Both the position numbers and the translations under genes were made by a program. A stretch of 64,000 nucleotides of DNA, from NCBI RefSeq assembly GCF_044547355.1, contig NZ_JBIUAG010000023.1:1-64000 (forward strand), given 5' to 3'. The notes below the pieces were generated by a model. The model had not been told where the DNA came from. It saw nothing but the letters and a program-made list of their open reading frames with translations, and made no database searches. This document shows positions 7,482 through 15,332 of the stretch, in pieces (the stretch's first letter is position 1; every line of letters starts with the position of its first letter). Source of the DNA: Kutzneria sp044547355 (lineage in GTDB: Bacteria > Actinomycetota > Actinomycetes > Mycobacteriales > Pseudonocardiaceae).

Positions 7482-8984
7482 TCAGGCGACCGGCACGGTC
7501 AACGTGCCGGACAGCGTGACCGTGCTGCCGATCGTGCTCGACGAGCCGTAGCGCGGGTCGACGGTGTCCACGACCAGCGCGAGATGGTGCCCCGCCGGCA
7601 CATTCCAGGCGATGGGCTCCAGGCCGAGGTCGATGTCCTTGGCCACACCGGGTTTCGCGCCCAGTAGCGAGTACGGCTTGTGCGTGATCAGCGACCCGAG
7701 GCCCAGCGGCCCCACGTCGTAGAGGTAGGCGAACAGCGTGGTGTCGGCGGCGCCCGGCGTGACGGTCAGCATGGCGTGCGGGGCACCGTCGACCTCAAAG
7801 CCTTGTGCCGCAGCGGGTTCGGACCAGACGGCGGCCGCGGACCGGGACACCAGCGGGATCGAGACGCCGGTCGGGATCTTCAGGTAGCCCTGTAGAGCAC
7901 CGCTCACGATCGGCACGCCGCTGTCGGCGATGGTGTCCACGCCGGCGGCGAACCTGGTGCTGTCCAGCCGAATCGTCCGCTGCTGGGTCGGGAATCCGGC
8001 CGAGCCTTGCCAGCCGCCGCCGTTGGCCGCCTTCACCCGCACCGGCTGCTCCCGGTCGATGCCGTTGTCCACACCACGCAGGTAGTGGTCGAACCAGCGG
8101 TCGGCGGCGTCCCAGATCTCGTTGGGCAGCCCGGCCGCCCCGAACACCTCGGCGGTGGCGTGGTCGCCGGGCGTGAGCATGAGCCGCTTGGGGCCGGTCA
8201 GCTTCCCGTAGAAGTCGACCAGCTGGCTGGGCGGGAAGAGCGAGTCCTCCCAGGCGTTGGCCATCATCACGGCCACGCCGTGCCGGTTGACGGCGTCGAT
8301 CTTGGTGGCGACCGAGCGCACCGGCGCGATCGGCAGCACGTCGGCGAAGTCGCCGGCCAGGTAGTCCCTCTCGGCCTGCTGGAGGTCCTTGCCGGGCCGC
8401 CCGGTCAGGTGGCCGGCGGCCAACAGCCCGTCCACGGCCAGCGAGCTGACGGTCTGGTTGGGGTAGAGGGAGGCGGCCAGGTCGGTCCAGCCGCTCATCG
8501 ACACCACCGCGCGGATCCGGGGATCGGCGGCGGCCGCGAGCAGGCTGATGCCCGCGCCGTAGGAGATGCCGCCCATGCCGATGCGGGCCGGGTCGGCGTT
8601 CGTGTCGGCCAGCGCCCAGTCGATCACCTTGCTCGCGTCGGCCACGTCCTTCGGGCCGGCCACCTCGATCTGGCCGCCGGAGTCCCAGAAGCCGCGGGCG
8701 GTGTAGCTGACCACCACGTAACCCGACTGGTATGCGAGTTTCGCCGCCGCGCCCACGTATTCGATGTCGTTCACGCCCCAGCTGCTCGGCAGCACGACGA
8801 GCGGGAACGGCCCGTCGCCGCGGCCGGTCGGGCGGATCACGAACGCGTGCAGCGTCGTGCCGCCGTCGCCGGGAATCGCCTCGTAGCTCGTGCTGAAGCC
8901 GGCGGCCGGCGCGGCGGCGGCGGTGGCCGCCAGCCCCAGCACCAGTGCCACAACGGCCAGCAGAGTCGTCATTGACCTGCGCAC
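7482..8984 (-). CDS. Secreted CocE/S15-type alpha/beta hydrolase
   Basis: A 500-residue exported hydrolase with a signal peptide (1-24, TAAAAPAAG). The N-terminal alpha/beta-hydrolase domain carries the nucleophile in GGISYGAG, an acid in NAWEDSLFPP and a histidine in TPGDHATAE; the C-terminal ~150 residues resemble the beta-sandwich of X-Pro dipeptidyl-peptidase/CocE proteins. Substrates in this family range from dipeptides to esters, so the exact activity is open. GTG 8984 is supported by a GGAGGG site a few bases upstream. Two short palindromes lie in its promoter region. It faces the sedolisin pair and may share a protein-degradation role. Confidence 0.85.
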   Translation of the reverse strand: MRRSMTTLLAVVALVLGLAATAAAAPAAGFSTSYEAIPGDGGTTLHAFVIRPTGRGDGPFPLVVLPSSWGVNDIEYVGAAAKLAYQSGYVVVSYTARGFWDSGGQIEVAGPKDVADASKVIDWALADTNADPARIGMGGISYGAGISLLAAAADPRIRAVVSMSGWTDLAASLYPNQTVSSLAVDGLLAAGHLTGRPGKDLQQAERDYLAGDFADVLPIAPVRSVATKIDAVNRHGVAVMMANAWEDSLFPPSQLVDFYGKLTGPKRLMLTPGDHATAEVFGAAGLPNEIWDAADRWFDHYLRGVDNGIDREQPVRVKAANGGGWQGSAGFPTQQRTIRLDSTRFAAGVDTIADSGVPIVSGALQGYLKIPTGVSIPLVSRSAAAVWSEPAAAQGFEVDGAPHAMLTVTPGAADTTLFAYLYDVGPLGLGSLITHKPYSLLGAKPGVAKDIDLGLEPIAWNVPAGHHLALVVDTVDPRYGSSSTIGSTVTLSGTLTVPVA

Positions 8985-9018
8985 TTGCCCTCCAGAGTGA
9001 CCTCGGTCACGACATATC

Positions 9019-9053
9019 TACTCGGCAGTAAACTTGGACCTACTCTGGAGTAG
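9019..9053. promoter_or_regulatory. Two palindromic operator candidates upstream of the S15-type hydrolase
   Basis: TACTCGGCAGTA (9019-9030) and CTACTCTGGAGTAG (9040-9053) are both inverted repeats built on TACT/AGTA halves, with centres 22 bp apart, close to two helical turns. They lie 35-69 bp upstream of the GTG at 8984. The layout suits cooperative binding of a dimeric repressor such as a TetR- or MarR-type protein; no such regulator is adjacent. Confidence 0.45.
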
Positions 9054-9131
9054 CAATGAGCTGTGACGCGCGTCACGGCTGAACGGCGGTGTCACTCCCG
9101 CAAAGGGGTGACACCGCCGTCTCGGGCTGGG

Positions 9132-10166
9132 TCAGTGGTTGCCCACGCCGCCGGAGTTGCCGCCGCCGACGGTGTTGCCGGAACCGCCGTTGCTGTTGCC
9201 GTTGCCGCCGTTGTTGTTGTTCCCGATGTTGTTGCCGTTGCCGCCCACGTTGCCGTTGCCGGCGTTGTTGCCCGAGCCGCCGTTGTTGTTGCCCGGCAGC
9301 GGCCAGTGGTGGGCCGCCCCGGTCAGCGAACGGGCCGGCGAGACCAACGGCGGCACGCTCACGCGGTGCTCGGCGCGGTGGTTGCCGATGCCGCCGGAGT
9401 TGCCGCCGCCGACGGTGTTCCCGTTGCCGCCGTTGCTGTTGCCGTTGCCGCCGTTGTTGTTGTCGCCGATGTTGTTGCCGTTGCCGCCGACATTGCCCTG
9501 GCCGGCGTTGTTTCCGGAACCGCCGTTGTTGTTGCCCGGGCCGCCGGCCAGGCTGCGCTCGACGAATCCGCCTTCCGGCAGGTTGATCGCGTCCGGCGCG
9601 TACGAGTAGGCGTGACCGCCGACGCCACCCGAGTTGCCGCTGCCGACGGTGTTTCCGGAACCGCCGTTGCTGTTGCCGTTGCCGCCGTTGTTGGCCGACC
9701 CGATGTTGTTGCCGTTGCCGCCGGTGTTCTCGGCGCCGGAGTTGTTGCCGCCGCCGGCGTTGTTGTTGCCGGGGCCGCCCGTGGGCACCGCAACGCTGCC
9801 GCCGAGGAAGTCTGCGAAGGGGACCGAAGCCGTCTGGGCCAGCTTGGCCAGGCCGTTGTGCACACCGCCGGCGTTGCCCCCGCCGACGGTGTTGCCCGCG
9901 CCGCCGTTGCTGTTGCCGTTCCCGCCGTTGTTGCTGTCGCCGATGTTGTTGCCGTTGCCGCCGACATTGCCCGTACCGGCATTGTTGCCGTTACCGCCAT
10001 TGGTGTTGCCGGTCGGCACCACGTTCTGGCTGAGGACATTCACGTTGGAAACGAGTGGCTGTTGGAAAAGGGGGTTGTCCGCCGGTGCTGCCGCCGCGAA
10101 TGCCGGTGCCCCGATGACCAGCATTCCGGTCGCGGTCACCGCCACGACAAGAGCCTTCTTGGCCAC
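9132..10166 (-). CDS. Secreted Asn/Gly-rich repeat protein
   Basis: A 344-residue protein with a signal peptide (1-27, GAPAFAAAA) followed by four modules. Each module has about 45-50 residues almost purely of Gly, Asn and Ser with the pattern GNNIG..NNGGNGNSNGG.GNTVG.GN.GG, joined by 25-35-residue linkers with normal composition (for example one with VPFADFLGG and one with LPEGGFVERSLA). No Cys and no sortase motif are seen. Composition resembles the GxGNxG repeats of mycobacterial PPE-MPTR proteins, which form beta-solenoids, but no PPE domain is present. GTG 10166 has an AGGAGA site. Function unknown; a wall-associated, adhesive or structural role is inference. Confidence 0.85.
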   Translation of the reverse strand: MAKKALVVAVTATGMLVIGAPAFAAAAPADNPLFQQPLVSNVNVLSQNVVPTGNTNGGNGNNAGTGNVGGNGNNIGDSNNGGNGNSNGGAGNTVGGGNAGGVHNGLAKLAQTASVPFADFLGGSVAVPTGGPGNNNAGGGNNSGAENTGGNGNNIGSANNGGNGNSNGGSGNTVGSGNSGGVGGHAYSYAPDAINLPEGGFVERSLAGGPGNNNGGSGNNAGQGNVGGNGNNIGDNNNGGNGNSNGGNGNTVGGGNSGGIGNHRAEHRVSVPPLVSPARSLTGAAHHWPLPGNNNGGSGNNAGNGNVGGNGNNIGNNNNGGNGNSNGGSGNTVGGGNSGGVGNH

Positions 10167-10556
10167 GGTCTCTCCTTTGTGATCTTGTGTTGTGCGCCGG
10201 GCGGCGAGCGGAAGTGCGCCCCCTCCTGCTCGTGGATCGCCTCGGCCGGACCGAGGCTAGCCCCGAAATCGCCCAGGTCCGCCCGCGTGCCCACGTTCGG
10301 GTGGACCAAAAATCGGTAATCGGTATCACCCGCTGGTGTTGATTCGCTAGGCCGAATGGGTAAAAGCGCAAGTGAGGGCCTTGGCTGGAATACCCGGCCG
10401 GGGGACGGAGTCCAACAATGATCGTCCCACCGCGATTTGACCCGTCTCGGACGCCTGTGGCATACAGGAGGATCGCTCATCGCCGGCGGAGATGTTTGTC
10501 CCGGCAACAGTGACGGACATTACTCCAAACAGGTGGGCCGGGCTCGGCGTGGCACC
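10167..10556. other. Divergent non-coding region before folP2
   Basis: About 390 bp between the Asn/Gly-rich gene and folP2. It contains the ribosome site of the former, an inverted repeat ATTCG-N6-CGAAT (10342-10357), and a possible 22-codon leader frame (ATG 10492, stop overlapping the folP2 start as ATGA). folP2 has no Shine-Dalgarno of its own. No gene with recognisable protein features was found. Confidence 0.5.
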
Positions 10557-11435
10557 ATGACCGTTGTGCGACCGTTGCGATTCGGGACGAGGCCGGCCGG
10601 CGCGGACCGCGCGCTGGTGATGGCCATCGTCAACCGCACCCGCGACTCCTTCTACGACCGCGGCGCCACCTTCACCGAGACGGCCGCGATGGCCGCGGTG
10701 GACGCGGCGGTGGCCGAGGGCGCCGACATCATCGACATCGGCGGCGTACGGGCCGGTTCCCAGGGCGAGACCGTGGACGCGGCCGAGGAGGCCCGCCGCG
10801 TGGTGCCGTTCATCGCCGCCGTGCGGGAGCGCCACCCCGACGTCGTGATCAGCGTGGACACCTGGCGGCACGAGGTCGCCGACCAGGCCTGCCGCGAGGG
10901 CGCTGACATCATCAACGACAGCTGGGCCGGCGCCGACCCGAAGCTGGCCGAGGTCGCGGCCGAGCATCGCGTCGGCATCGTCTGCTCGCACACCGGCGGC
11001 CTGGCCCCGCGCACCGATCCCTTCCGGCCGCGGTATGCCGACGTGGTCGAGGAGGTCGTCACCGAACTGGTGGCCGCCGCCGAGCGGGTGGTGGCGCTGG
11101 GCGTGCCGGCCGAGGGCGTGCTCATCGACCCGACCCACGACTTCGGCAAGAACACCTGGCACGGGCTGGAGCTGCTGCGCCGGGTGGACGAGTTGGTCGG
11201 CACCGGCTGGCCGGTGCTGATGGCCTTGTCCAACAAGGACTTCGTCGGCGAGACCCTCGGCGTCGACCTCGACGAGCGGGTCGACGGCACCCTCGCGGCC
11301 ACCGCGGTGGCGGCCTGGGGCGGCGCGCGGGTCTTCCGCGCCCACCAGGTCCGGCAGACCCGGCGGGTGCTGGAGATGGTGGCCAGCATCGCCGGCACTC
11401 GACCGCCGTCGGCCGTCCTGAGGGCGCTGGCCTGA
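10557..11435 (+). CDS. folP2: Dihydropteroate synthase-like protein FolP2
   Basis: A 292-residue TIM-barrel pterin-binding protein with the DHPS signatures MAIVNRTRDSFYDRG, DIGGVRAG, SVDTWR and INDSWAG. Position ahead of gpgS matches Rv1207 (FolP2) of mycobacteria, the second DHPS homologue, which is reported not to replace true FolP1; its own substrate is uncertain. ATG 10557 is chosen over the more upstream frame opening because mycobacterial homology starts near FGTRPAGADRALVM. The stop is separated from gpgS by a single base, so the genes form an operon. Confidence 0.88.
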   Translation: MTVVRPLRFGTRPAGADRALVMAIVNRTRDSFYDRGATFTETAAMAAVDAAVAEGADIIDIGGVRAGSQGETVDAAEEARRVVPFIAAVRERHPDVVISVDTWRHEVADQACREGADIINDSWAGADPKLAEVAAEHRVGIVCSHTGGLAPRTDPFRPRYADVVEEVVTELVAAAERVVALGVPAEGVLIDPTHDFGKNTWHGLELLRRVDELVGTGWPVLMALSNKDFVGETLGVDLDERVDGTLAATAVAAWGGARVFRAHQVRQTRRVLEMVASIAGTRPPSAVLRALA

Positions 11436-11436
11436 C

Positions 11437-12411
11437 GTGTTACCAGTCACCGAGCAGTGGTTTCGCGACCGCACCTGGCAGGAGCCGGCGTGGACGGTGC
11501 CGGAACTGGTGCGCGCCAAGGGTGATCGCACGGTCAGCGTGGTGCTGCCGGCGTTGAACGAGCAGGAGTCGGTCGGCGCGGTGGTGACCGCCGTTCGGCC
11601 GCTGCTCGGCTCGCTGGTGGACGAGTTGGTGGTGGTCGACTCCGGCTCCACCGACGGGACCATCGCCCGGGCCGAGGCCGCCGGGGCGCGGGCGGTGCGG
11701 CGCGGCGACGTGCTGCCCGAGCTGGAACCGTTGCCGGGCAAGGGAGAAGTCCTCTGGCGCTCGCTCGCCGCCACCACCGGCGACCTGGTCGTCTTCCTCG
11801 ACTCCGACCTGGTCGACCCGGACCCGGCCTTCGTGCCGGCGCTGCTCGGCCCGCTGCTGACCGCGCCGGGAGTGCAGCTGGTCAAGGGTTTCTACCGGCG
11901 GCCGCTGCGGCTGGAGAGCAGCGGCGGCGGCCGGGTCACCGAGCTGCTGGCCCGACCGGTGCTGGCCGCGTTGCGGCCGGAGCTGTCCGGGGTGGTGCAG
12001 CCGCTGGGCGGGGAGTACGCGGCCACCCGTGAGCTGCTCGAATCCGTGCCGTTCGCCGCCGGCTACGGCGTGGAGATCGGGCTGCTGATCGACACATACG
12101 CGATGTATGGGCTGGCTGGCCTGGCGCAGGTGAACCTGGGCGTGCGCAAGCACCGCAACCGGTCGCTGCTGCAACTGGGCGTGATGGCCAGCCAGATTCT
12201 CGGCACCGCCCTCGGCCGCTGTGGCATGGACGTCGGCGATGCCACCGTGCTGACCCAGTTCGTGCAGGTGGACGGGGAATGGCTGCCCGATCCGAGCGCG
12301 GTGTCGACCGCCGACCGGCCGCCGATGCGGTCGCTGCGCGGGCCCGACTCGCGGGTTACGGACGGCCCCCGTGCACGGGTGGCCCCGGACGTGCCACGAT
12401 CGATGCCGTGA
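11437..12411 (+). CDS. gpgS: Glucosyl-3-phosphoglycerate synthase
   Basis: A retaining GT81 glycosyltransferase that transfers glucose from a nucleotide sugar to 3-phosphoglycerate, the first step of methylglucose lipopolysaccharide (or glucosylglycerate) synthesis. The 324-residue protein shows VVLPALNEQESV at the start of the GT-A fold, the FLDSDL metal motif and the late GYGVEIGLLIDTY and KHRNRSL segments known for this enzyme. GTG start lies 1 bp after folP2, and the stop overlaps the next GTG by 4 bp. Context matches Rv1208. Confidence 0.93.
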   Translation: MLPVTEQWFRDRTWQEPAWTVPELVRAKGDRTVSVVLPALNEQESVGAVVTAVRPLLGSLVDELVVVDSGSTDGTIARAEAAGARAVRRGDVLPELEPLPGKGEVLWRSLAATTGDLVVFLDSDLVDPDPAFVPALLGPLLTAPGVQLVKGFYRRPLRLESSGGGRVTELLARPVLAALRPELSGVVQPLGGEYAATRELLESVPFAAGYGVEIGLLIDTYAMYGLAGLAQVNLGVRKHRNRSLLQLGVMASQILGTALGRCGMDVGDATVLTQFVQVDGEWLPDPSAVSTADRPPMRSLRGPDSRVTDGPRARVAPDVPRSMP

Positions 12412-12728
12412 CCACCGTACTGATCTACCTCGTCGTGATGGCCGTGGTGGCCGGCGTGGTGTTCCTGGCCGCGTCGCTGATCTTCGGCCGCGGCGAGGAG
12501 CTGGGCCCGCTGCCGCCGGGCGCGTCGCCGACGCGGCTGCCCGCCGACGCGGTCACCGAGCAGGACATCCAGGACCTGCGGTTCCAGCAGGTGTTCCGGG
12601 GCTACAAGATGTCCGAGGTCGACTGGGCGCTGGACCGGCTGGGCCGCGAGGTGACCGAGCTGCGGGCCCGCGTCGCCGAGCTGGAGGCCGCCGCGCAGGA
12701 TGCCGCCGTGGAGGAGAACGCCCGGTGA
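12408..12728 (+). CDS. Small membrane protein with DivIVA-like coiled coil
   Basis: A 106-residue protein (Rv1209 position) with one N-terminal membrane helix (residues 3-25), a short linker, a DivIVA-like segment containing LRFQQVFRGYKMSEVDWALDRL, and a C-terminal coiled coil rich in Glu and Ala. The FRGYKMSEVD stretch is typical of DivIVA-domain proteins that act at the cell envelope or septum. It is embedded in the gpgS-tag operon with 4-bp overlaps at both ends, so it is translated coupled to both neighbours. Its role here is not established. Confidence 0.85.
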   Translation: MTTVLIYLVVMAVVAGVVFLAASLIFGRGEELGPLPPGASPTRLPADAVTEQDIQDLRFQQVFRGYKMSEVDWALDRLGREVTELRARVAELEAAAQDAAVEENAR

Positions 12729-13276
12729 CCGAGCGGGTCCGCTGCCCGTGGGGTGACTCCACAGAGGACTACCGGCGCTACCACGACGAGGAGTGGGGCG
12801 TCGCGCTGCGCGGCGTGCCGGAGATGTTCGAGCGGATGACCCTGGAGGGCTTCCAGTCCGGGCTGTCCTGGCTGACCATCCTGCGCAAGCGCGAGGCCTT
12901 CCGGGCCGCCTTCGACCATTTCGACCCCAAGAAGGTCGCCGCCTACAACGAGGCCGACGTCGAGCGGCTGATGGCCGACGCCGGCATCGTGCGCAACCGC
13001 CAGAAGATCGACGCGGCCATCCGCAACGCCGGCACCGTGCTCGGTCTGGACCAGCCGCTCGACGAGCTGCTGTGGTCGTTCGCGCCGACCGGCCGCCGCG
13101 CCCGCCCACGCACCATGGCCGACGTGCCGGCGATCACGCCGGCGTCCACGGCGATGGCCAAAGCGTTGCGCAAGCGTGGCTTCGTCTTCGTCGGCCCCAC
13201 CACCTGCTATGCGTTGATGCAGGCGACCGGCATGGTCGACGACCACGTGGCCGGCTGCTGGCGGGCCCGCCGCTGA
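12725..13276 (+). CDS. tag: DNA-3-methyladenine glycosylase I
   Basis: Excises N3-methyladenine from alkylated DNA. The 183-residue size is usual for Tag. Zinc ligands of the family are visible: Cys in VRCPWGD, His in RRYHDEEWG, and His and Cys in VDDHVAGC near the C-terminus; the aromatic substrate pocket residues Tyr and Trp in YHDEEWG and the helix-hairpin-helix region (residues 30-110) are also present. GTG 12725 overlaps the previous stop by 4 bp. Last gene of the folP2-gpgS operon. Confidence 0.95.
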   Translation: MTERVRCPWGDSTEDYRRYHDEEWGVALRGVPEMFERMTLEGFQSGLSWLTILRKREAFRAAFDHFDPKKVAAYNEADVERLMADAGIVRNRQKIDAAIRNAGTVLGLDQPLDELLWSFAPTGRRARPRTMADVPAITPASTAMAKALRKRGFVFVGPTTCYALMQATGMVDDHVAGCWRARR

Positions 13277-13395
13277 CCGTCCACAGCGGACATGTGAAGG
13301 ACTGGACCACCTCCGCCCGGCGTGCCGGCTCGGCGGCAGGGCCGCTGACTTGCCAAGATGGTGGCGGTGGCGGGAGGCCGAAAAGATCGGTTCGG

Positions 13396-13425
13396 TTTCA
13401 CGCCCGATCGCGGATGGGGGAGAAT
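13396..13425 (+). promoter_or_regulatory. Candidate promoter of the DUF3117 gene
   Basis: TTTCAC (13396-13401) and GAGAAT (13420-13425) are separated by 18 bp, about 60 bp before the ATG. This is a modest match to a housekeeping promoter. Confidence 0.3.
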
Positions 13426-13487
13426 GCAGGGGACCCGACAGGCTGGGAGGCGGTCGGGCCGAGCTGGACAGACGGAGGGAGCACGCT

Positions 13488-13655
13488 ATGGCGGCCATGA
13501 AGCCCAGGACCGGCGACGGTCCCCTTGAGGTCACCAAGGAGGGGCGAGGCATCGTGATGCGGGTGCCCCTCGAAGGTGGTGGGCGCCTCGTCGTCGAGAT
13601 GTCGGCGGAGGAGGCGAGCGAACTGGGCGATGCCCTCAAGGGCGTCGTGAACTGA
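13488..13655 (+). CDS. DUF3117 small conserved protein
   Basis: A 55-residue protein found throughout actinobacteria at this position (Rv1211 equivalent). Visible features are the MAAMKPRTGDGPLEVTKEG start, a beta-rich middle (IVMRVPLEGGGRLVVEM) and the SAEEASELGDALKGV end. A GGAGGG ribosome site lies 9 nt before ATG 13488. It stands alone between tag and pepA with its own candidate promoter and a terminator. Function unknown. Confidence 0.93.
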   Translation: MAAMKPRTGDGPLEVTKEGRGIVMRVPLEGGGRLVVEMSAEEASELGDALKGVVN

Positions 13656-13679
13656 CGCTCCCGCCGCGTGTTCCCCTCA

Positions 13680-13707
13680 GCCCCGGTTTCCCACGTGGAG
13701 CCGGGGC
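13680..13707 (+). terminator. Terminator-like hairpin after the DUF3117 gene
   Basis: GCCCCGG (13680-13686) pairs with CCGGGGC (13701-13707) around a 14-nt loop, 25 bp after the stop codon. There is no T-run. Confidence 0.6.
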
Positions 13708-13736
13708 AGAATTCGTTCCCCTGCTGGAGGTTTGAC

Positions 13737-15173
13737 GTGCGCTCGACGGCGCCTGCCGTGCCCACTCCGCTGCCCGCGATCGAGGTCGCGCCGACCCCGC
13801 GCCGCGGCCTGCCCACCTCGGTGATCGTCGCCGACGGCCCGGTCTACGGGCCAGGGCGGGACCGTCTCGACGACACCGCACTGGCCGCCTTCGAGCCCAC
13901 CGGCAAGACCGGCGAGGTGCGCCGGATCGGGCGTGACTGGATCGTCGGCGTCGGTGAGGGCACGGTGAAGGACTGGCGGTCCGCCGGGGCCGCGTTGGTC
14001 CGGTCGGCCGACGAGCACGAGGTCGGCAGGCACCAGGTGCTGCTGCCCGAGGACGTCACCGCCGAGCAGGCCGGGGCGTTCGCGCTGGGCCTGGCCCTGG
14101 GCGGCTACAAGTTCAAGGTCACCGGCGACACGCCGGCCGCGCGCACGAAGTCCGTGCTGCTGGTCACATCCGCTCCGGTCGCCGATGCCGTCGCCGAATC
14201 CGTGACGCTGGCCGCCGCCACCGCCCTGACCCGGGACCTGGCCAACACTCCGTCAAACGTCAAGGACCCGGCCTGGCTCGCCGGCACCGCCGCGCGGATC
14301 GTCGAGAGCGTCGCCGGCCTGACCGCCGAGGTGCGCGACGAGGCGTGGCTGGCCGAACAGGGCTTCGGCGGCGTGCTCGCCGTCGGCGGCGGTTCCTCCC
14401 GGCCGCCGCGCTTCCTGGAGTTGACGTGGCGTCCGCGTGGGTCGTCGAAGGCCCCGCACATCGTGTTCGTGGGCAAGGGCATCACGTTCGACACCGGCGG
14501 CATCTCCATCAAGCCCGCCGACGGCATGCACCTGATGCGCACCGACATGGCCGGCGGGGCCGCGGTCATCGCCGCCTTGACCGCGGTGGCCGCGCTGAAG
14601 CTGCCCGTTCGCGTCACCGGTCTCGTGCCGTGCGCCGAGAACCACGTGTCCGGCGCCGCCTACCGGCCCGGCGACGTGGTGCGGCACTACGGCGGCAAGA
14701 CCACCGAGGTCGGCAACACCGACGCCGAGGGCCGGATGGTGCTTGCCGACGCCATGACCTGGGCCGTGCGCAAGCACTCCCCGGACGTGCTGGTCGACGT
14801 GGCCACCCTGACCGGGGCCATGAAGATCTCCCTCGGGCTGCGCACCGGCGGCCTGTTCGCCACCAGCGACTCGCTGGCCGCGCAGCTGATCACCGCCGGC
14901 GAGCAGGTCGGCGAGGCCCACTGGCGGATGCCGCTGCTGGCCGACCACGCCGACTCCGTGCGCAGCGAGATCGCCGACGTCAAGCAGGCCCCCGGCGGCC
15001 CCGGCGCCATCGCCGCCGCCCTGTTCCTACGCGAGTTCAGCGGCGACCTGCCCTGGGCCCACCTCGACATCGCCGGCCCCGCCCGCTCCGAGACCACCTA
15101 CGACGAGGTCGTCCCCGGCGCCACCGGTTTCGCCGCCCGCACCCTAGTCAGGTTCGCCCAGAACTACCGCTGA
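13737..15173 (+). CDS. pepA: Leucyl aminopeptidase (M17)
   Basis: A cytoplasmic two-metal aminopeptidase releasing N-terminal residues. The 478-residue protein has the M17 N-terminal macro-like domain and the catalytic domain with GKGITFDTGGISIKP (Lys and Asp), RTDMAGGAAV (Asp), and the signature NTDAEGRMVLADA (Asp, Glu, Arg). GTG 13737 is chosen because CTGGAGG precedes it by 6 nt; the longer frame opening at 13668 overlaps the upstream terminator. Convergent with the LysR gene, with two palindromes between. Confidence 0.94.
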   Translation: MRSTAPAVPTPLPAIEVAPTPRRGLPTSVIVADGPVYGPGRDRLDDTALAAFEPTGKTGEVRRIGRDWIVGVGEGTVKDWRSAGAALVRSADEHEVGRHQVLLPEDVTAEQAGAFALGLALGGYKFKVTGDTPAARTKSVLLVTSAPVADAVAESVTLAAATALTRDLANTPSNVKDPAWLAGTAARIVESVAGLTAEVRDEAWLAEQGFGGVLAVGGGSSRPPRFLELTWRPRGSSKAPHIVFVGKGITFDTGGISIKPADGMHLMRTDMAGGAAVIAALTAVAALKLPVRVTGLVPCAENHVSGAAYRPGDVVRHYGGKTTEVGNTDAEGRMVLADAMTWAVRKHSPDVLVDVATLTGAMKISLGLRTGGLFATSDSLAAQLITAGEQVGEAHWRMPLLADHADSVRSEIADVKQAPGGPGAIAAALFLREFSGDLPWAHLDIAGPARSETTYDEVVPGATGFAARTLVRFAQNYR

Positions 15174-15188
15174 CACCCCCTCTTACGC

Positions 15189-15237
15189 CACATGCGCTTC
15201 CCATGTGGCACCTGACGCCACATGGGAAGCGCATGTG
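15189..15237. repeat. Palindrome family A, copy 1
   Basis: Perfect 20-bp inverted arms (15189-15208 and 15218-15237) around a 9-nt spacer. Each arm is itself nearly palindromic (CACATG...CATGTG with GCGCTTCC between), so two alternative foldings exist. It lies between convergent pepA and the LysR gene and may act as a bidirectional terminator. Same family as 15268-15318 and 60034-60083. Confidence 0.85.
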
Positions 15238-15267
15238 ACGAATCGGCGGGATTCGCGTTAGCAAATG

Positions 15268-15318
15268 CCACATGCGCTTCCTATGTGGGCTTCTGCGCCA
15301 CATGGGAAGCGCATGTGG
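15268..15318. repeat. Palindrome family A, copy 2
   Basis: Arms 15268-15288 and 15298-15318 match copy 1 and pair with one mismatch, again with a 9-nt spacer. It lies 30 bp from copy 1 and ends 15 bp before the LysR stop codon. Confidence 0.85.
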
Positions 15319-15332
15319 GGAAAAAGTGGCGG

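Noticed and set aside
9139..10050. Regular DNA repeats considered as a CRISPR array
   Set aside because: The repeats are inside a coding sequence, vary in length, and follow codon periodicity with no spacers.
9063..10319. Plus-strand frame opposite the Asn/Gly-rich gene (Val/Ala-rich, 418 residues)
   Set aside because: Its repeats are just the complement of the Asn/Gly codons; the minus strand has a signal peptide and ribosome site.
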